From: Betaproteobacteria bacterium
GTDB taxonomy: Bacteria > Pseudomonadota > Gammaproteobacteria > Burkholderiales > Burkholderiaceae_C
Reading direction: 5' to 3'
NCBI GenBank assembly: GCA_025354965.1
Contig: JANXLW010000349.1
Span: forward strand, 1 to 11,854
Length of the DNA: 11,854 nt
Positions 1 to 7,170 of this stretch are shown here, in pieces; within the stretch, counting starts at the first letter, position 1; each line of letters starts with the position of its first letter. Under the pieces are notes generated by a model. The model searched no databases, was not told where the DNA came from, and worked only from the letters and a program-made list of their open reading frames with translations. A program made the position numbers and the translations under genes.

Positions 1-93
1 ATGGGCGAGCTGTTCAAGGTTATCGGCTTTTACAAGGGTGAGCCATGGCAGGCCATTGGCTTCTCACAGGGTGACCGCACCCATACCTTGTAA
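1..93 (+). CDS. Probable 3' end of an unidentified upstream gene
   Basis: Frame 1 is open from the window edge to a TAA at 91-93 and gives about 30 residues ending in FSQGDRTHTL. Third codon positions are mostly G or C, as in the real genes here, which favours true coding. The window happens to begin with ATG, so this could be a whole very short ORF, but a clipped longer gene is more likely. I do not recognise the product and no domain can be named from this tail. It stops 92 bp before the GH5 start, and nothing visible links it to the glucan genes. Confidence 0.4.
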   Translation: MGELFKVIGFYKGEPWQAIGFSQGDRTHTL

Positions 94-149
94 CCTTGTC
101 GTGTAGCCTCGTCGTAGTCCGCCTGGTCCGCAGCGATTAGCATCGGGGT

Positions 150-167
150 TTTGCCAAAGCTGGCAAA
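150..167. repeat. Inverted repeat in the GH5 leader
   Basis: TTTGCCA (150-156) and TGGCAAA (161-167) are perfect 7-bp inverted arms around a 4-nt centre, AAGC. With one bulged T the stem can extend to GG/CC (147-169). There is no T-tract after it, so it is not a typical intrinsic terminator. It ends 18 nt before the GH5 ATG and does not cover the Shine-Dalgarno sequence. Its 18-bp size would suit a dimeric regulator, but its half-site runs in the opposite sense to the TGGAA operators elsewhere in the window. The function is unknown. Confidence 0.45.
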
Positions 168-175
168 CCATCTGT

Positions 176-179
176 GGAG
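176..179 (+). promoter_or_regulatory. Ribosome binding site deciding the GH5 start
   Basis: GGAG lies 6 nt before ATG 186. It overlaps the alternative in-frame GTG at 174, which has no such site of its own. This favours ATG 186 as the start. Confidence 0.7.
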
Positions 180-185
180 AAAACT

Positions 186-1466
186 ATGTTTCGTATCGTG
201 TTCGTGTTGATCCAGTGGCTGGCGCTTGCCGGATTGGGTGCCGCTGGCGCTGCAGAGTTGCCGATGCTGCACACGCAGGGGACGCATTGGGTCAAGGCCG
301 ACGGCGCCCAGGTCAATCTGAAGGGTGCCAATCTGGGCAACTGGCTGATGCTCGAATTCTGGATGATGGGGCAAAGAAACGAGGCAATGGACGACCAGTG
401 CACGCTTGAAGCAACACTGGACCAGCGCTTTGGCTACGCCCAGCGCGAGCGCCTGATCAAGCTGTTTCGCGACAACTGGATCAGCACGCGCGACTGGGAC
501 CTGCTGCCCCGCTTTGGGCTGAATCTGGTGCGTCTGCCTTTCATCTGGAGTCTGGTGGAAGATGAAAAGAACCCGCGTCATCTGCGCGCCGATGCCTGGC
601 ACTATCTGGATGACGCCATCAATCAGGCCGAAGCACGCGGCTTGTATGTCATTCTTGACTTGCACGGTGCCGTCGGCAGCCAGGGACTGGAACACCACAG
701 TGGCTGCGCCAACAAAAATCTGTACTGGAGCACGCCCGAGTACCAGGACCGCACCACCTGGTTGTGGGAGCAGGTGGCCAGCCGTTACAAGAACCGCGCC
801 GCCGTTGCCGGCTACAGCCTGCTCAATGAACCGTGGGGTACCACGGAAACCCAGATGGCTGCGGTGATGAAGAAGCTTTACACCAGCGTGCGCGCAGTTG
901 ACCCCAACCACGTCATCATCCTGCCCGGCCATAACCGTGGCATCGATGTCTACGGAAAACCTGGCGAGCAGGGAATGCACAACGTCGCCTTTGAAATGCA
1001 CTTTTATCCGGGCTTCTTTGGCTGGGGCAAACCTGGCGTTGAGGTGCACCGCGACTGGCTTCAGTGTGCCGCCAAGGGGGACGGTAGCTGCCAGTGGAAC
1101 ACCCGTTTGGCCGCCTTGAACACGGCCTTCTTCGTCGGTGAATTTCAGCCCTGGGCCGATATGAGCGATGAGTTGGGCGGACAGATTACCCGTGCCAGTT
1201 TTGATGCCTATGCAAAGTTTGGGTGGGCCGCAGCCGCCTGGTCCTACAAGCTGGTCAGCAACAACGGCGGCCAGGGCAATGGCAACTGGGGACTGGTCAC
1301 CAATGCGGTTGCCGCCAAGGTGCCAGCGGTTGATTTTTCCAAGGCAACGCTGACCGAGATCGAGAGTCTCTTCAAGCAGTTTGGCAGCCTGCCCTACGAG
1401 CCGCACCAAGGCGTCATGAAGTGGATGAACAGTGCCGTGCCACCAGAACCTTTCAAGGCGCGCTGA
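186..1466 (+). CDS. Exported GH5 glycoside hydrolase, exo-beta-1,3-glucanase-like
   Basis: This is an exported retaining endo/exo-glucanase of GH5 (clan A TIM barrel), 426 residues from ATG 186. Residues 1-23 form a Sec signal peptide (FRIVF at the start, cleavage near GAA|ELP), so it acts in the periplasm or outside. Visible family motifs are KGANLGNWL (about 46-54), NLVRLPF (113-119), ILDLHGAVGSQ (156-166, His159-160 region), LNEPWG with acid/base Glu215, EMHFYPG (270-276), and VGEFQPW with nucleophile Glu319. A conserved-type Trp lies near 352 in AAAWSYKL. NLGNWL and DLHGAVGSQ closely recall yeast-type exo-beta-1,3-glucanases, so beta-1,3-glucan is the favoured substrate; beta-1,4 or mixed-linkage glucan remains possible. 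Four mature cysteines could form disulfides. No carbohydrate-binding module is visible. The receptor gene follows after 336 bp. The GH5 assignment is firm and the substrate is inferred. Confidence 0.93.
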   Translation: MFRIVFVLIQWLALAGLGAAGAAELPMLHTQGTHWVKADGAQVNLKGANLGNWLMLEFWMMGQRNEAMDDQCTLEATLDQRFGYAQRERLIKLFRDNWISTRDWDLLPRFGLNLVRLPFIWSLVEDEKNPRHLRADAWHYLDDAINQAEARGLYVILDLHGAVGSQGLEHHSGCANKNLYWSTPEYQDRTTWLWEQVASRYKNRAAVAGYSLLNEPWGTTETQMAAVMKKLYTSVRAVDPNHVIILPGHNRGIDVYGKPGEQGMHNVAFEMHFYPGFFGWGKPGVEVHRDWLQCAAKGDGSCQWNTRLAALNTAFFVGEFQPWADMSDELGGQITRASFDAYAKFGWAAAAWSYKLVSNNGGQGNGNWGLVTNAVAAKVPAVDFSKATLTEIESLFKQFGSLPYEPHQGVMKWMNSAVPPEPFKAR

Positions 1467-1553
1467 TCGTCGCAAACCCATTTTGGAACCTGTAAGCGTG
1501 TCGCCCACGTCGGCAATCGGAGTCGAAACAAGCGTCTGTTTCCAGACCACTAT

Positions 1554-1605
1554 CCCCGGTCGGAAGTGGTGTTATTCCGTCAGGACTTCGGTAGGTTCAC
1601 CGGGG
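1554..1605. repeat. Wide inverted repeat downstream of GH5, possible terminator or structured RNA
   Basis: CCCCGGT (1554-1560) and ACCGGGG (1599-1605) are perfect 7-bp arms separated by 38 nt. Inside, CGGAA (1561-1565) can pair with TTCCG (1575-1579), while GAAGT (1563-1567) can instead pair with ACTTC (1585-1589), so two alternative inner folds compete. A T-rich stretch (1619-1627) begins 13 nt after the right arm, which is too far for a standard intrinsic terminator. It may end the GH5 transcript or be part of a structured leader. I cannot tell which. Confidence 0.3.
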
Positions 1606-1656
1606 CAAGGTTCCAAGCTTTATTTTTAAGAATAACGGCAAAACCTAGGGAATCCC

Positions 1657-1689
1657 CGGATGCGAAAGTCACTTTTCGGATGCTAAAGT
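1657..1689. repeat. Tandem direct repeat, 13-bp unit, 20-bp period
   Basis: CGGATGCGAAAGT (1657-1669) recurs as CGGATGCTAAAGT (1677-1689) with one mismatch. The starts are exactly 20 bp apart, close to two helical turns. The repeat lies 8 bp upstream of the LacI-type operator. Paired direct repeats with this spacing are typical of binding sites for activators that bind as tandem monomers on one DNA face. The regulator is unknown. Confidence 0.5.
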
Positions 1690-1696
1690 GCCTCCA

Positions 1697-1712
1697 CTGG
1701 AAACGTTTCCAG
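1697..1712. promoter_or_regulatory. LacI-family operator upstream of the TonB-dependent receptor
   Basis: CTGGAAACGTTTCCAG is a perfect 16-bp palindrome with a central CG, the classic form of a LacI/GalR-family operator. The same TGGAA...TTTCCA core occurs before the GH1 gene (8288-8303), and a LacI-family gene lies between them at 7171. Its centre is 98 bp before the receptor ATG. Binding is inferred from the palindrome, the family and the recurrence. Confidence 0.75.
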
Positions 1713-1790
1713 TACGTTTCAAACTAAATTAATCGTTGCTTCGTCATGGCGCTGACATAGTTGTCGCAGCATTTTTCAAAACCGAGCCCT

Positions 1791-1795
1791 AGGAG
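1791..1795 (+). promoter_or_regulatory. Ribosome binding site of the receptor gene
   Basis: AGGAG lies 7 nt before ATG 1803. It supports that start over the in-frame ATG at 1857, which would give a shorter and more usual signal peptide but has no clear ribosome binding site. Confidence 0.75.
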
Positions 1796-1802
1796 ACATT
1801 GA

Positions 1803-4532
1803 ATGAAAACTTCCGCTACCCAGCGCAGCCAGAAAGCTGTCCGACAGCGCGCAGCAATGCGCATCAACCCCGTCGCAGCGGCCTGCTCGACCTTGCTGTT
1901 TGCGATGGGCGCAGCCTACGCACAACAAGACCCGGCCAACCTGAATACGGTGACAGTCACCGGTATTCGGGCAAGTATCGAGAGCTCGATTGCCGTCAAG
2001 CGCAATTCTGACTCCATCGTGGAAGCAATTTCAGCGGAGGATATCGGTAAATTACCCGATGTGAGTATTGCGGAGTCGCTGGCGCGCTTGCCGGGTTTGG
2101 CTGCGCAGCGTGTCGATGGACGTGCCCAGGTAATCTCTATCCGCGGTTTGTCTCCGGACTTTGCGGCGACCTTGTTGAACGGACGCGAACAGGTGAGCAC
2201 CGGTGATAACCGCGGCGTTGAATATGACCAGTATCCGTCCGAACTGATCAATGGTGCCATCGTCTATAAAACCCCCGATGCGTCGCTGATGGGCCAGGGT
2301 TTGTCAGGCACAGTTAACCTGAAGACTGTACGTCCACTGGATTTCAAGGGCAAGCAGGTGTCGGTCAATGTGCGTGGTGAAAAGAATTCGAATGGCTCCG
2401 TCAATTCCGATGTATCGGCAGTGGGCAATCGCCTGAGCCTGTCCTACATCGATCAGTTTGCCAACAACACACTGGGTCTGGCCCTGGGTTATGCCCATCT
2501 GGATTCTCCGATGCAGGAGAAGCATTACAAAGCCTGGTGGTGGGATGGCGGCGCCACGTCCTATCTTTCACCGACCGCCGATAAACCTCAAGGATTGGGC
2601 GGCTTTGAAATCGCAGCCCGTTCAAGCGAACAAAAGCGTGACGGCCTGATGGCGGTGCTGGAGTACAAGCCGAACAAGGATTTGCACAGCACGTTGGATT
2701 TGTACTATTCCAAGTTCAATACGCGCAAAGTTGAAGATTATTTGCTGTACGACGGTTTCAACACTTGGAACGGTACCTATCAGAATTTGACTGCCGCCAA
2801 CGGCATTGTGAACAGCGGAACATTCACCAGCACGAACAAGGATGGCATCATCCTGCAAGAAGATTTGACCAATCGTGAAGACAAGCTGTTTGCCCTTGGC
2901 TGGAATACAGAGCTGAAGCTTGACAAGTGGACCGCGATTGCCGATTTGAGCTATTCAAGTGCTGATCGTCAGGATCACAAGCTTGAAGCTTTTGCAATGT
3001 CGGCAACCCCGGATGTCACCACCTTCAACATACCAAACGGCGGCGCTTTTCCGACTTTCAGCTTTGCCAATAGTTACACGGACACCAATGCCTTCAAGCT
3101 GGCTGAGCATTGGGGTCGTGTGGGCGGTTCATGGAATCCGTCTATCAAGGACGACCTGACTTCCCTGCGCCTTGAAGGCAAGCGTGATCTGGACGGATTG
3201 TTCAGTAGTTTCAACGGCGGGGTGAATTACTCAACGCGCAACAAGGCGCGTGAATACACAGAAAACTTTTTCAAGCTGCCAGGGGGAACACCGGCAACCA
3301 TCTCGGCTGATCTGCTGAATGCACCGGCCAACCTGTCCTTTGCCGGTTTGCCCAGTTTGTTGTCCTATAACCTGCAAGGGGCACTGAACAAGTACACCAC
3401 TTACCTGGCCAATATTGACGATGCCACTTTCGGCCGGCGTTGGGCAGTGCACGAAAATGTCACCACCGGCTTTGCCAAGCTGGGTATTGACACCGATGTG
3501 GCCAAGATACCAGTGCGTGGCAACCTGGGCTTGCAGATGGTTCATGCTGATCAAAGTGCGGATGGCTATGACGTGTCCAAGGAGGCCGCTGGACCGGTTG
3601 CCAAACCGGTTACTCGAGGTACCAGCTATACCGATATGCTGCCGAGTCTGAACCTGACGGCTGATCTTAGTGGCGACAAGTACCTGCGTTTTGGTTTGGC
3701 ACGTACGGTGGCGCGCCCCCGCATGGATGACATGCGAGCGTTCAATTCTGCCGGACTGTCGGATAAGGGTGTTCTTGACCCGGTTAACCACCCAGGCGTG
3801 CACACCTATATATGGGAAGGCTCAGGGGGTAACCCCGAGTTGAAGCCATGGGTTGCCGACTCACTGGATTTGTCGTTCGAGAAGTACTTTGGCAAACGCA
3901 GCTATGTGGCAGCGGCTGCATTTAGCAAGAAACTCAAAACCTACATCTACAACGAGGTCACGACCGTTGACTATACTGGCTTCCCGAATCAAACTGGTAT
4001 TGCACCATCGTCCAATTTTGGCACCTTCACGCGACCAGTAAATGGCGAAGGCGGTAGCGTTCATGGTATCGAGTTGAGCGCTTCTCTGGAAGGCAATTTG
4101 TTGTCGCCAATGCTGGACGGTTTTGGTGTGATTGCCAGCGGCTCCAGCACTAGCAGCGGCATCATGCCCAACGGACCTGCCCAACCCGCCAGCCCACTGC
4201 CCGGATTGTCAGGACAGGTCACCAACTTGACGCTGTATTATGAAAAGTCAGGTTTTTCTACGCGCATCAGCAACCGTCACCGGTCGGCTTTCACGGCTGA
4301 GATTACCGGTCTTTTTGCCAACAAATCCTACACCACGACCAAGGCGGACGATCAGGTTGATTTGCAGATCGGGTACAACTTTGAATCCGGTCAGTACAAG
4401 GGCTTGGGAATACTGCTACAGGTTAACAACCTGACAGATGCGGCCTATGAGACTACCCAGGGACCCGGCTTGCCACTTGAATACAACAAGTTTGGTCGCC
4501 AGGTGATGTTCGGCCTGACCTACAAGCTGTAA
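1803..4532 (+). CDS. TonB-dependent outer-membrane receptor, probable oligosaccharide transporter
   Basis: This is an energised outer-membrane importer, 909 residues, and most likely brings in glucan oligosaccharides given its neighbours. Residues 1-40 are a long signal peptide (basic first 20 residues, hydrophobic VAAACSTLLFAMGAAYA, cleavage before QQD). A TonB-box-like NTVTVTGIR is at about 48-56. The plug follows: SIVEAISAEDIGKLPDVSIA (71-90), ESLARLPGL, ISIRGLSPDF (111-120), LLNGRE, and QGLSGTVNLKTVRPLDFKGK. The 22-strand barrel fills the rest and ends in the usual aromatic/hydrophobic strand FGRQVMFGLTYKL. The plug wording matches the Xanthomonas/Caulobacter-type carbohydrate receptor group rather than siderophore receptors. 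No N-terminal STN signalling domain is present, so control is probably through the operator at 1697-1712 and not through an anti-sigma system. A strong terminator follows. Family is certain; substrate is inferred. Confidence 0.95.
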   Translation: MKTSATQRSQKAVRQRAAMRINPVAAACSTLLFAMGAAYAQQDPANLNTVTVTGIRASIESSIAVKRNSDSIVEAISAEDIGKLPDVSIAESLARLPGLAAQRVDGRAQVISIRGLSPDFAATLLNGREQVSTGDNRGVEYDQYPSELINGAIVYKTPDASLMGQGLSGTVNLKTVRPLDFKGKQVSVNVRGEKNSNGSVNSDVSAVGNRLSLSYIDQFANNTLGLALGYAHLDSPMQEKHYKAWWWDGGATSYLSPTADKPQGLGGFEIAARSSEQKRDGLMAVLEYKPNKDLHSTLDLYYSKFNTRKVEDYLLYDGFNTWNGTYQNLTAANGIVNSGTFTSTNKDGIILQEDLTNREDKLFALGWNTELKLDKWTAIADLSYSSADRQDHKLEAFAMSATPDVTTFNIPNGGAFPTFSFANSYTDTNAFKLAEHWGRVGGSWNPSIKDDLTSLRLEGKRDLDGLFSSFNGGVNYSTRNKAREYTENFFKLPGGTPATISADLLNAPANLSFAGLPSLLSYNLQGALNKYTTYLANIDDATFGRRWAVHENVTTGFAKLGIDTDVAKIPVRGNLGLQMVHADQSADGYDVSKEAAGPVAKPVTRGTSYTDMLPSLNLTADLSGDKYLRFGLARTVARPRMDDMRAFNSAGLSDKGVLDPVNHPGVHTYIWEGSGGNPELKPWVADSLDLSFEKYFGKRSYVAAAAFSKKLKTYIYNEVTTVDYTGFPNQTGIAPSSNFGTFTRPVNGEGGSVHGIELSASLEGNLLSPMLDGFGVIASGSSTSSGIMPNGPAQPASPLPGLSGQVTNLTLYYEKSGFSTRISNRHRSAFTAEITGLFANKSYTTTKADDQVDLQIGYNFESGQYKGLGILLQVNNLTDAAYETTQGPGLPLEYNKFGRQVMFGLTYKL

Positions 4533-4556
4533 ACCCGCTGTAGAGTCCTATATAAC
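4528..4556 (+). promoter_or_regulatory. Candidate promoter for the GH3-LacI unit
   Basis: TATAAC (4551-4556) matches five of six bases of the sigma-70 -10 consensus. A weak -35, TGTAAA (4528-4533, three of six), sits 17 bp upstream and overlaps the receptor stop codon. A start about 7 bp downstream would fall in the terminator hairpin at roughly 4562-4564. The weak -35 keeps confidence low, but GH3 needs some source of transcription past the terminator. Confidence 0.35.
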
Positions 4557-4589
4557 CCTGCCGATTGTCTGTCGGCAGGGCTATTTTTA
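4556..4589 (+). terminator. Rho-independent terminator after the receptor gene
   Basis: CCCTGCCGA (4556-4564) and TCGGCAGGG (4572-4580) form a perfect 9-bp GC-rich stem with a 7-nt loop. TATTTTTAT follows directly (4582-4590). It starts 24 bp after the receptor stop and should separate the receptor transcript from GH3. Confidence 0.88.
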
Positions 4590-4592
4590 TCT

Positions 4593-4606
4593 GAAGAATA
4601 GTCTTC
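4593..4606 (+). repeat. Small inverted repeat over the GH3 ribosome binding region
   Basis: GAAGA (4593-4597) and TCTTC (4602-4606) flank the 4-nt loop ATAG and end 3 nt before ATG 4610. GAAG is the only Shine-Dalgarno-like string near the start. Folding would hide it and may lower translation. The stem is short. Confidence 0.35.
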
Positions 4607-4609
4607 CGA

Positions 4610-7156
4610 ATGACTGCGGCACAAATTTGTCTATTCTTTTCGCTGGGGTTCGGATTGACTAACTGCGTTGCTGCGGCACTCACCGACTGGCCACAAATCA
4701 CCAGTGCCATCCCCAAGAACGCCAGGATCGAGGCCGAAGTGGCGCGCATCCTCTCAGGCATGACCCTGCCGCAAAAAATCGGCCAGATGACGCAGCCCGA
4801 AATCAAGAGTGTGACGCCGGCCGAGGTGACCCAGTACTACATTGGCTCGGTGCTCAATGGCGGCGGCTACTGGCCCAACGGCAACAAGCTGGCCGCCATC
4901 TCTGACTGGGTCAGCCTGGCGGATCAGTATTACGACGCGTCGATGGCCACTGACATGTTGGTGCGGGTGCCGGTGATCTGGGGCACCGACGCCATTCATG
5001 GGCATGGCAACGCGCACGGTGCCACTCTGTTTCCGCACAACATCGGTTTGGGTGCGGCACATGATCCGGCACTGGTTGGGCGTATCGGCGCCGTGGTCGG
5101 GCGACAAGTGCGCGCCACCGGCATCAACTGGGTTTTTGGTCCTACCCTGGCGGTGGTGCAGGATGTGCGCTGGGGTCGAACCTACGAGAGTTTTTCGGAG
5201 GACGCCAGTCTGGTCAAGGCCTACGCCGAAGCCTACGTTAACGGGCTGCAGGGAAGTTTTTCAGACGATGGCAATGTGGTGGCTACGGCCAAGCATTTCA
5301 TTGGCGATGGCGGTACTGACATGGGCAAGGATCAAGGCGTTACCAAAAGCAGCAAGCTCGAGATGATCAACGTTCATGCGCAAGGCTATTACGGTGCGCT
5401 GGCGGCCGGTGTTCAAACCGTGATGGCATCCTTTAGCAGTTGGAACGACGTGGCGGCGGGCATCAATTACGGCAAGATGCACGGTAGCCAGACGCTGCTG
5501 ACCGAAGTGCTCAAGCAGAAGATGGGCTTTGATGGATTCGTCGTGTCCGACTGGAATGGCCATGCCCAGCTTCCCGGCTGCACGCAGTCCAGTTGTGCGC
5601 AGGCCATCAACGCCGGCATCGACATGGTGATGGTGCCCGACAACTGGCGTGCCTTCATTGCCAACACGATCGTGCAAGTGCAGGCCGGGGAGATCCCGAT
5701 GGCACGTGTTGACGATGCGGTATCACGCATATTGCGGGTCAAGCTGCGCGCCGGGATGTTTGGCAAAAAACCCTCGCAAGGCCGTTACGCCGGCAAGCCG
5801 GAGGCTTTGCAGGCACATGCGCTGGCGCGCCAGGCGGTGCGTCAATCGCTGGTGTTGCTGAAGAATAACGGCGCGGTGTTGCCACTGCCGCGTGGCAACA
5901 AAATACTGGTGGTGGGGAAATCCGCCAACAGCCTGCAAAACCAGACCGGTGGCTGGACGCTGGGCTGGCAGGGCACCGACAACCCCAACAGCAACTTCCC
6001 GCTGGCCGACTCGATTCTGGACGGTATCCGGCAAGCAGCAGGTGGTGCCAATGTGGTGTTCAGTGAAACCGCCCGGGGGGTCGATGTCAGTCACTTTGAC
6101 GCGGTGATTGCCGTCATCGGCGAGACGCCTTACGCCGAGGGCAACGGCGACATTGCGGCATCGGACAGCTTGCGTCACAGCGGTCGTTACCCGGAAGATT
6201 TGAGTGTGTTGCAGGCCGTGGCCGGCAAGGGCAAGCCGCTGATTACGCTGCTGCTGTCGGGCCGCCCGGTTTATGCCAATGATTTGCTCAATCTGTCTGA
6301 TGCCTTTGTGGTGGCCTGGTTGCCGGGTACCGAGGGCAAAGGGGTGGCTGATGTGTTGTTTCGCAATGCCAGTGGCGGTATCGATCATGACTTCTCGGGT
6401 CGCCTTTCGTTTTCGTGGCCGAAGGCAGTTTGTCAGACTGCACTGCACATGGGTGAGCCCGGTTATGCGCCGCTGTTTGCACTGGGTTATGGTTTGAGCT
6501 ACGGCAGCAAGGTGACGGTTGGCGAGCTGGAAGTTGCGTTGTCACAGGGTGGCTGTGAACATGCCACTGTTGTGCCCATCTTCAACCAGTCGGATCGCGC
6601 GCCCTATGCGCTGCACGTCGCCGCCGAGGCCAACAACTGGATCAGCGAGAAAGTGGGTGCCGATCTGAATGCCACGCTGAGCCTGCCGCCTGAGCGACCC
6701 TCGATTCGAGTGCAGACCACACAAATCAACACGCAGCAAGATGCCAAACTGGTGCGTTGGCTGGGTGGTGCGGCCAAATTTTTTGCCCGTACTTCGCGAC
6801 CGGTGGATCTGAATTTTTATGCCCGCAAGCGGGCGCTGTTGCAATTCGATATGGTCATCTTGCAGGCGCCGCTGGGGCGCGTGCGACTGGCTATGGAGTG
6901 CGGCGATTCGTGCCGTAGCGAGGTGGAGCTCGGACCCTTGCTAAGCAAGTGGGCCTTGAACAGTCGGCACAAAGTCAAAATCCCGCTCGCCTGCTTTGCC
7001 CTCAAGGTGGCGGATTTTGCCAGTGTGAACGTGCCCTTCAGTGTGTTAACGTCCCAGCCATTTGCGGCGGCGTTTGCCAATATCGAGATCGTTTCCGACG
7101 CCGCCAGGGATGCGGATGCCCCGACCTGCCCTGACGTCGGGGCCGGTTCCAACTAG
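4610..7156 (+). CDS. Exported GH3 beta-glucosidase / glucan exohydrolase with ExoP-like C-terminal domain
   Basis: This enzyme releases glucose from the non-reducing end of beta-glucan oligosaccharides, probably in the periplasm; 848 residues. Residues 1-23 look like a signal peptide cleaved near VAA|ALTDW. It lacks the usual basic N-terminal residue, yet an in-frame stop at 4592 excludes a longer start. The GH3 N-terminal barrel (about 40-380) shows VPVIWGTDAIHGHGN, GATLFPHNIGLGA, VRWGRTYESFSED, VATAKHFIGDGG and nucleophile Asp314 in FVVSDWNGH. The second GH3 domain (about 405-635) has LVLLKNNGAVLPL, IGETPYAEGNGD with Glu510 as likely acid/base, LPGTEGKGVADVLF and FALGYGLSYG. The last ~200 residues, including LQFDMVI and AFANIEIV, resemble the galactose-binding-like domain of Pseudoalteromonas ExoP, a mixed-linkage glucan exohydrolase. 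No lipobox is visible (LTNC is not canonical). It lies 14 bp before the LacI gene, so the two are probably cotranscribed. Confidence 0.94.
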   Translation: MTAAQICLFFSLGFGLTNCVAAALTDWPQITSAIPKNARIEAEVARILSGMTLPQKIGQMTQPEIKSVTPAEVTQYYIGSVLNGGGYWPNGNKLAAISDWVSLADQYYDASMATDMLVRVPVIWGTDAIHGHGNAHGATLFPHNIGLGAAHDPALVGRIGAVVGRQVRATGINWVFGPTLAVVQDVRWGRTYESFSEDASLVKAYAEAYVNGLQGSFSDDGNVVATAKHFIGDGGTDMGKDQGVTKSSKLEMINVHAQGYYGALAAGVQTVMASFSSWNDVAAGINYGKMHGSQTLLTEVLKQKMGFDGFVVSDWNGHAQLPGCTQSSCAQAINAGIDMVMVPDNWRAFIANTIVQVQAGEIPMARVDDAVSRILRVKLRAGMFGKKPSQGRYAGKPEALQAHALARQAVRQSLVLLKNNGAVLPLPRGNKILVVGKSANSLQNQTGGWTLGWQGTDNPNSNFPLADSILDGIRQAAGGANVVFSETARGVDVSHFDAVIAVIGETPYAEGNGDIAASDSLRHSGRYPEDLSVLQAVAGKGKPLITLLLSGRPVYANDLLNLSDAFVVAWLPGTEGKGVADVLFRNASGGIDHDFSGRLSFSWPKAVCQTALHMGEPGYAPLFALGYGLSYGSKVTVGELEVALSQGGCEHATVVPIFNQSDRAPYALHVAAEANNWISEKVGADLNATLSLPPERPSIRVQTTQINTQQDAKLVRWLGGAAKFFARTSRPVDLNFYARKRALLQFDMVILQAPLGRVRLAMECGDSCRSEVELGPLLSKWALNSRHKVKIPLACFALKVADFASVNVPFSVLTSQPFAAAFANIEIVSDAARDADAPTCPDVGAGSN

Positions 7157-7170
7157 GGAAAAATTACTCA

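Larger units (their letters stand above)
1467..1802. other. 336-bp intergenic regulatory region before the receptor gene
   Basis: There is no plausible gene here. Going rightwards it holds a small hairpin GTCTG-TTTC-CAGAC (1534-1547), a wide inverted repeat (1554-1605), an AT-rich patch with TTTATTTTT (1619-1627), a tandem direct repeat (1657-1689), a LacI-type operator (1697-1712) and the receptor's ribosome binding site. It is visibly more AT-rich than the flanking genes on its right side. No convincing -35/-10 pair could be assigned. TAAATT at 1725-1730 is the best -10 candidate, but no good -35 sits at 16-18 bp upstream. Confidence 0.7.

Noticed and set aside
174..185. GTG at 174 as the GH5 start.
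   Set aside because: The GGAG ribosome binding site overlaps it and is ideally spaced for ATG 186, which also gives a cleaner signal peptide.
30..1550. Long open frame on the minus strand opposite GH5 (506 codons).
   Set aside because: It lies fully antisense to a GH5 gene with all catalytic motifs, has no recognisable domain, and is expected from codon bias in a GC-rich gene.
1636..1675. Resemblance to a cyclic-di-GMP-I riboswitch core (GGCAAAACC, a small hairpin, then GGATGCGAAAG).
   Set aside because: The spacing and key bases differ, the hairpin lacks the GNRA loop, no second receptor helix is clear, and a transcription operator lies downstream of it. The similarity is probably chance.
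1747..1766. Possible sigma-54 promoter (TGGC...TTG) before the receptor gene.
   Set aside because: The distance between the GG and the downstream element does not fit the -24/-12 rule, and the GC at -12 is missing.
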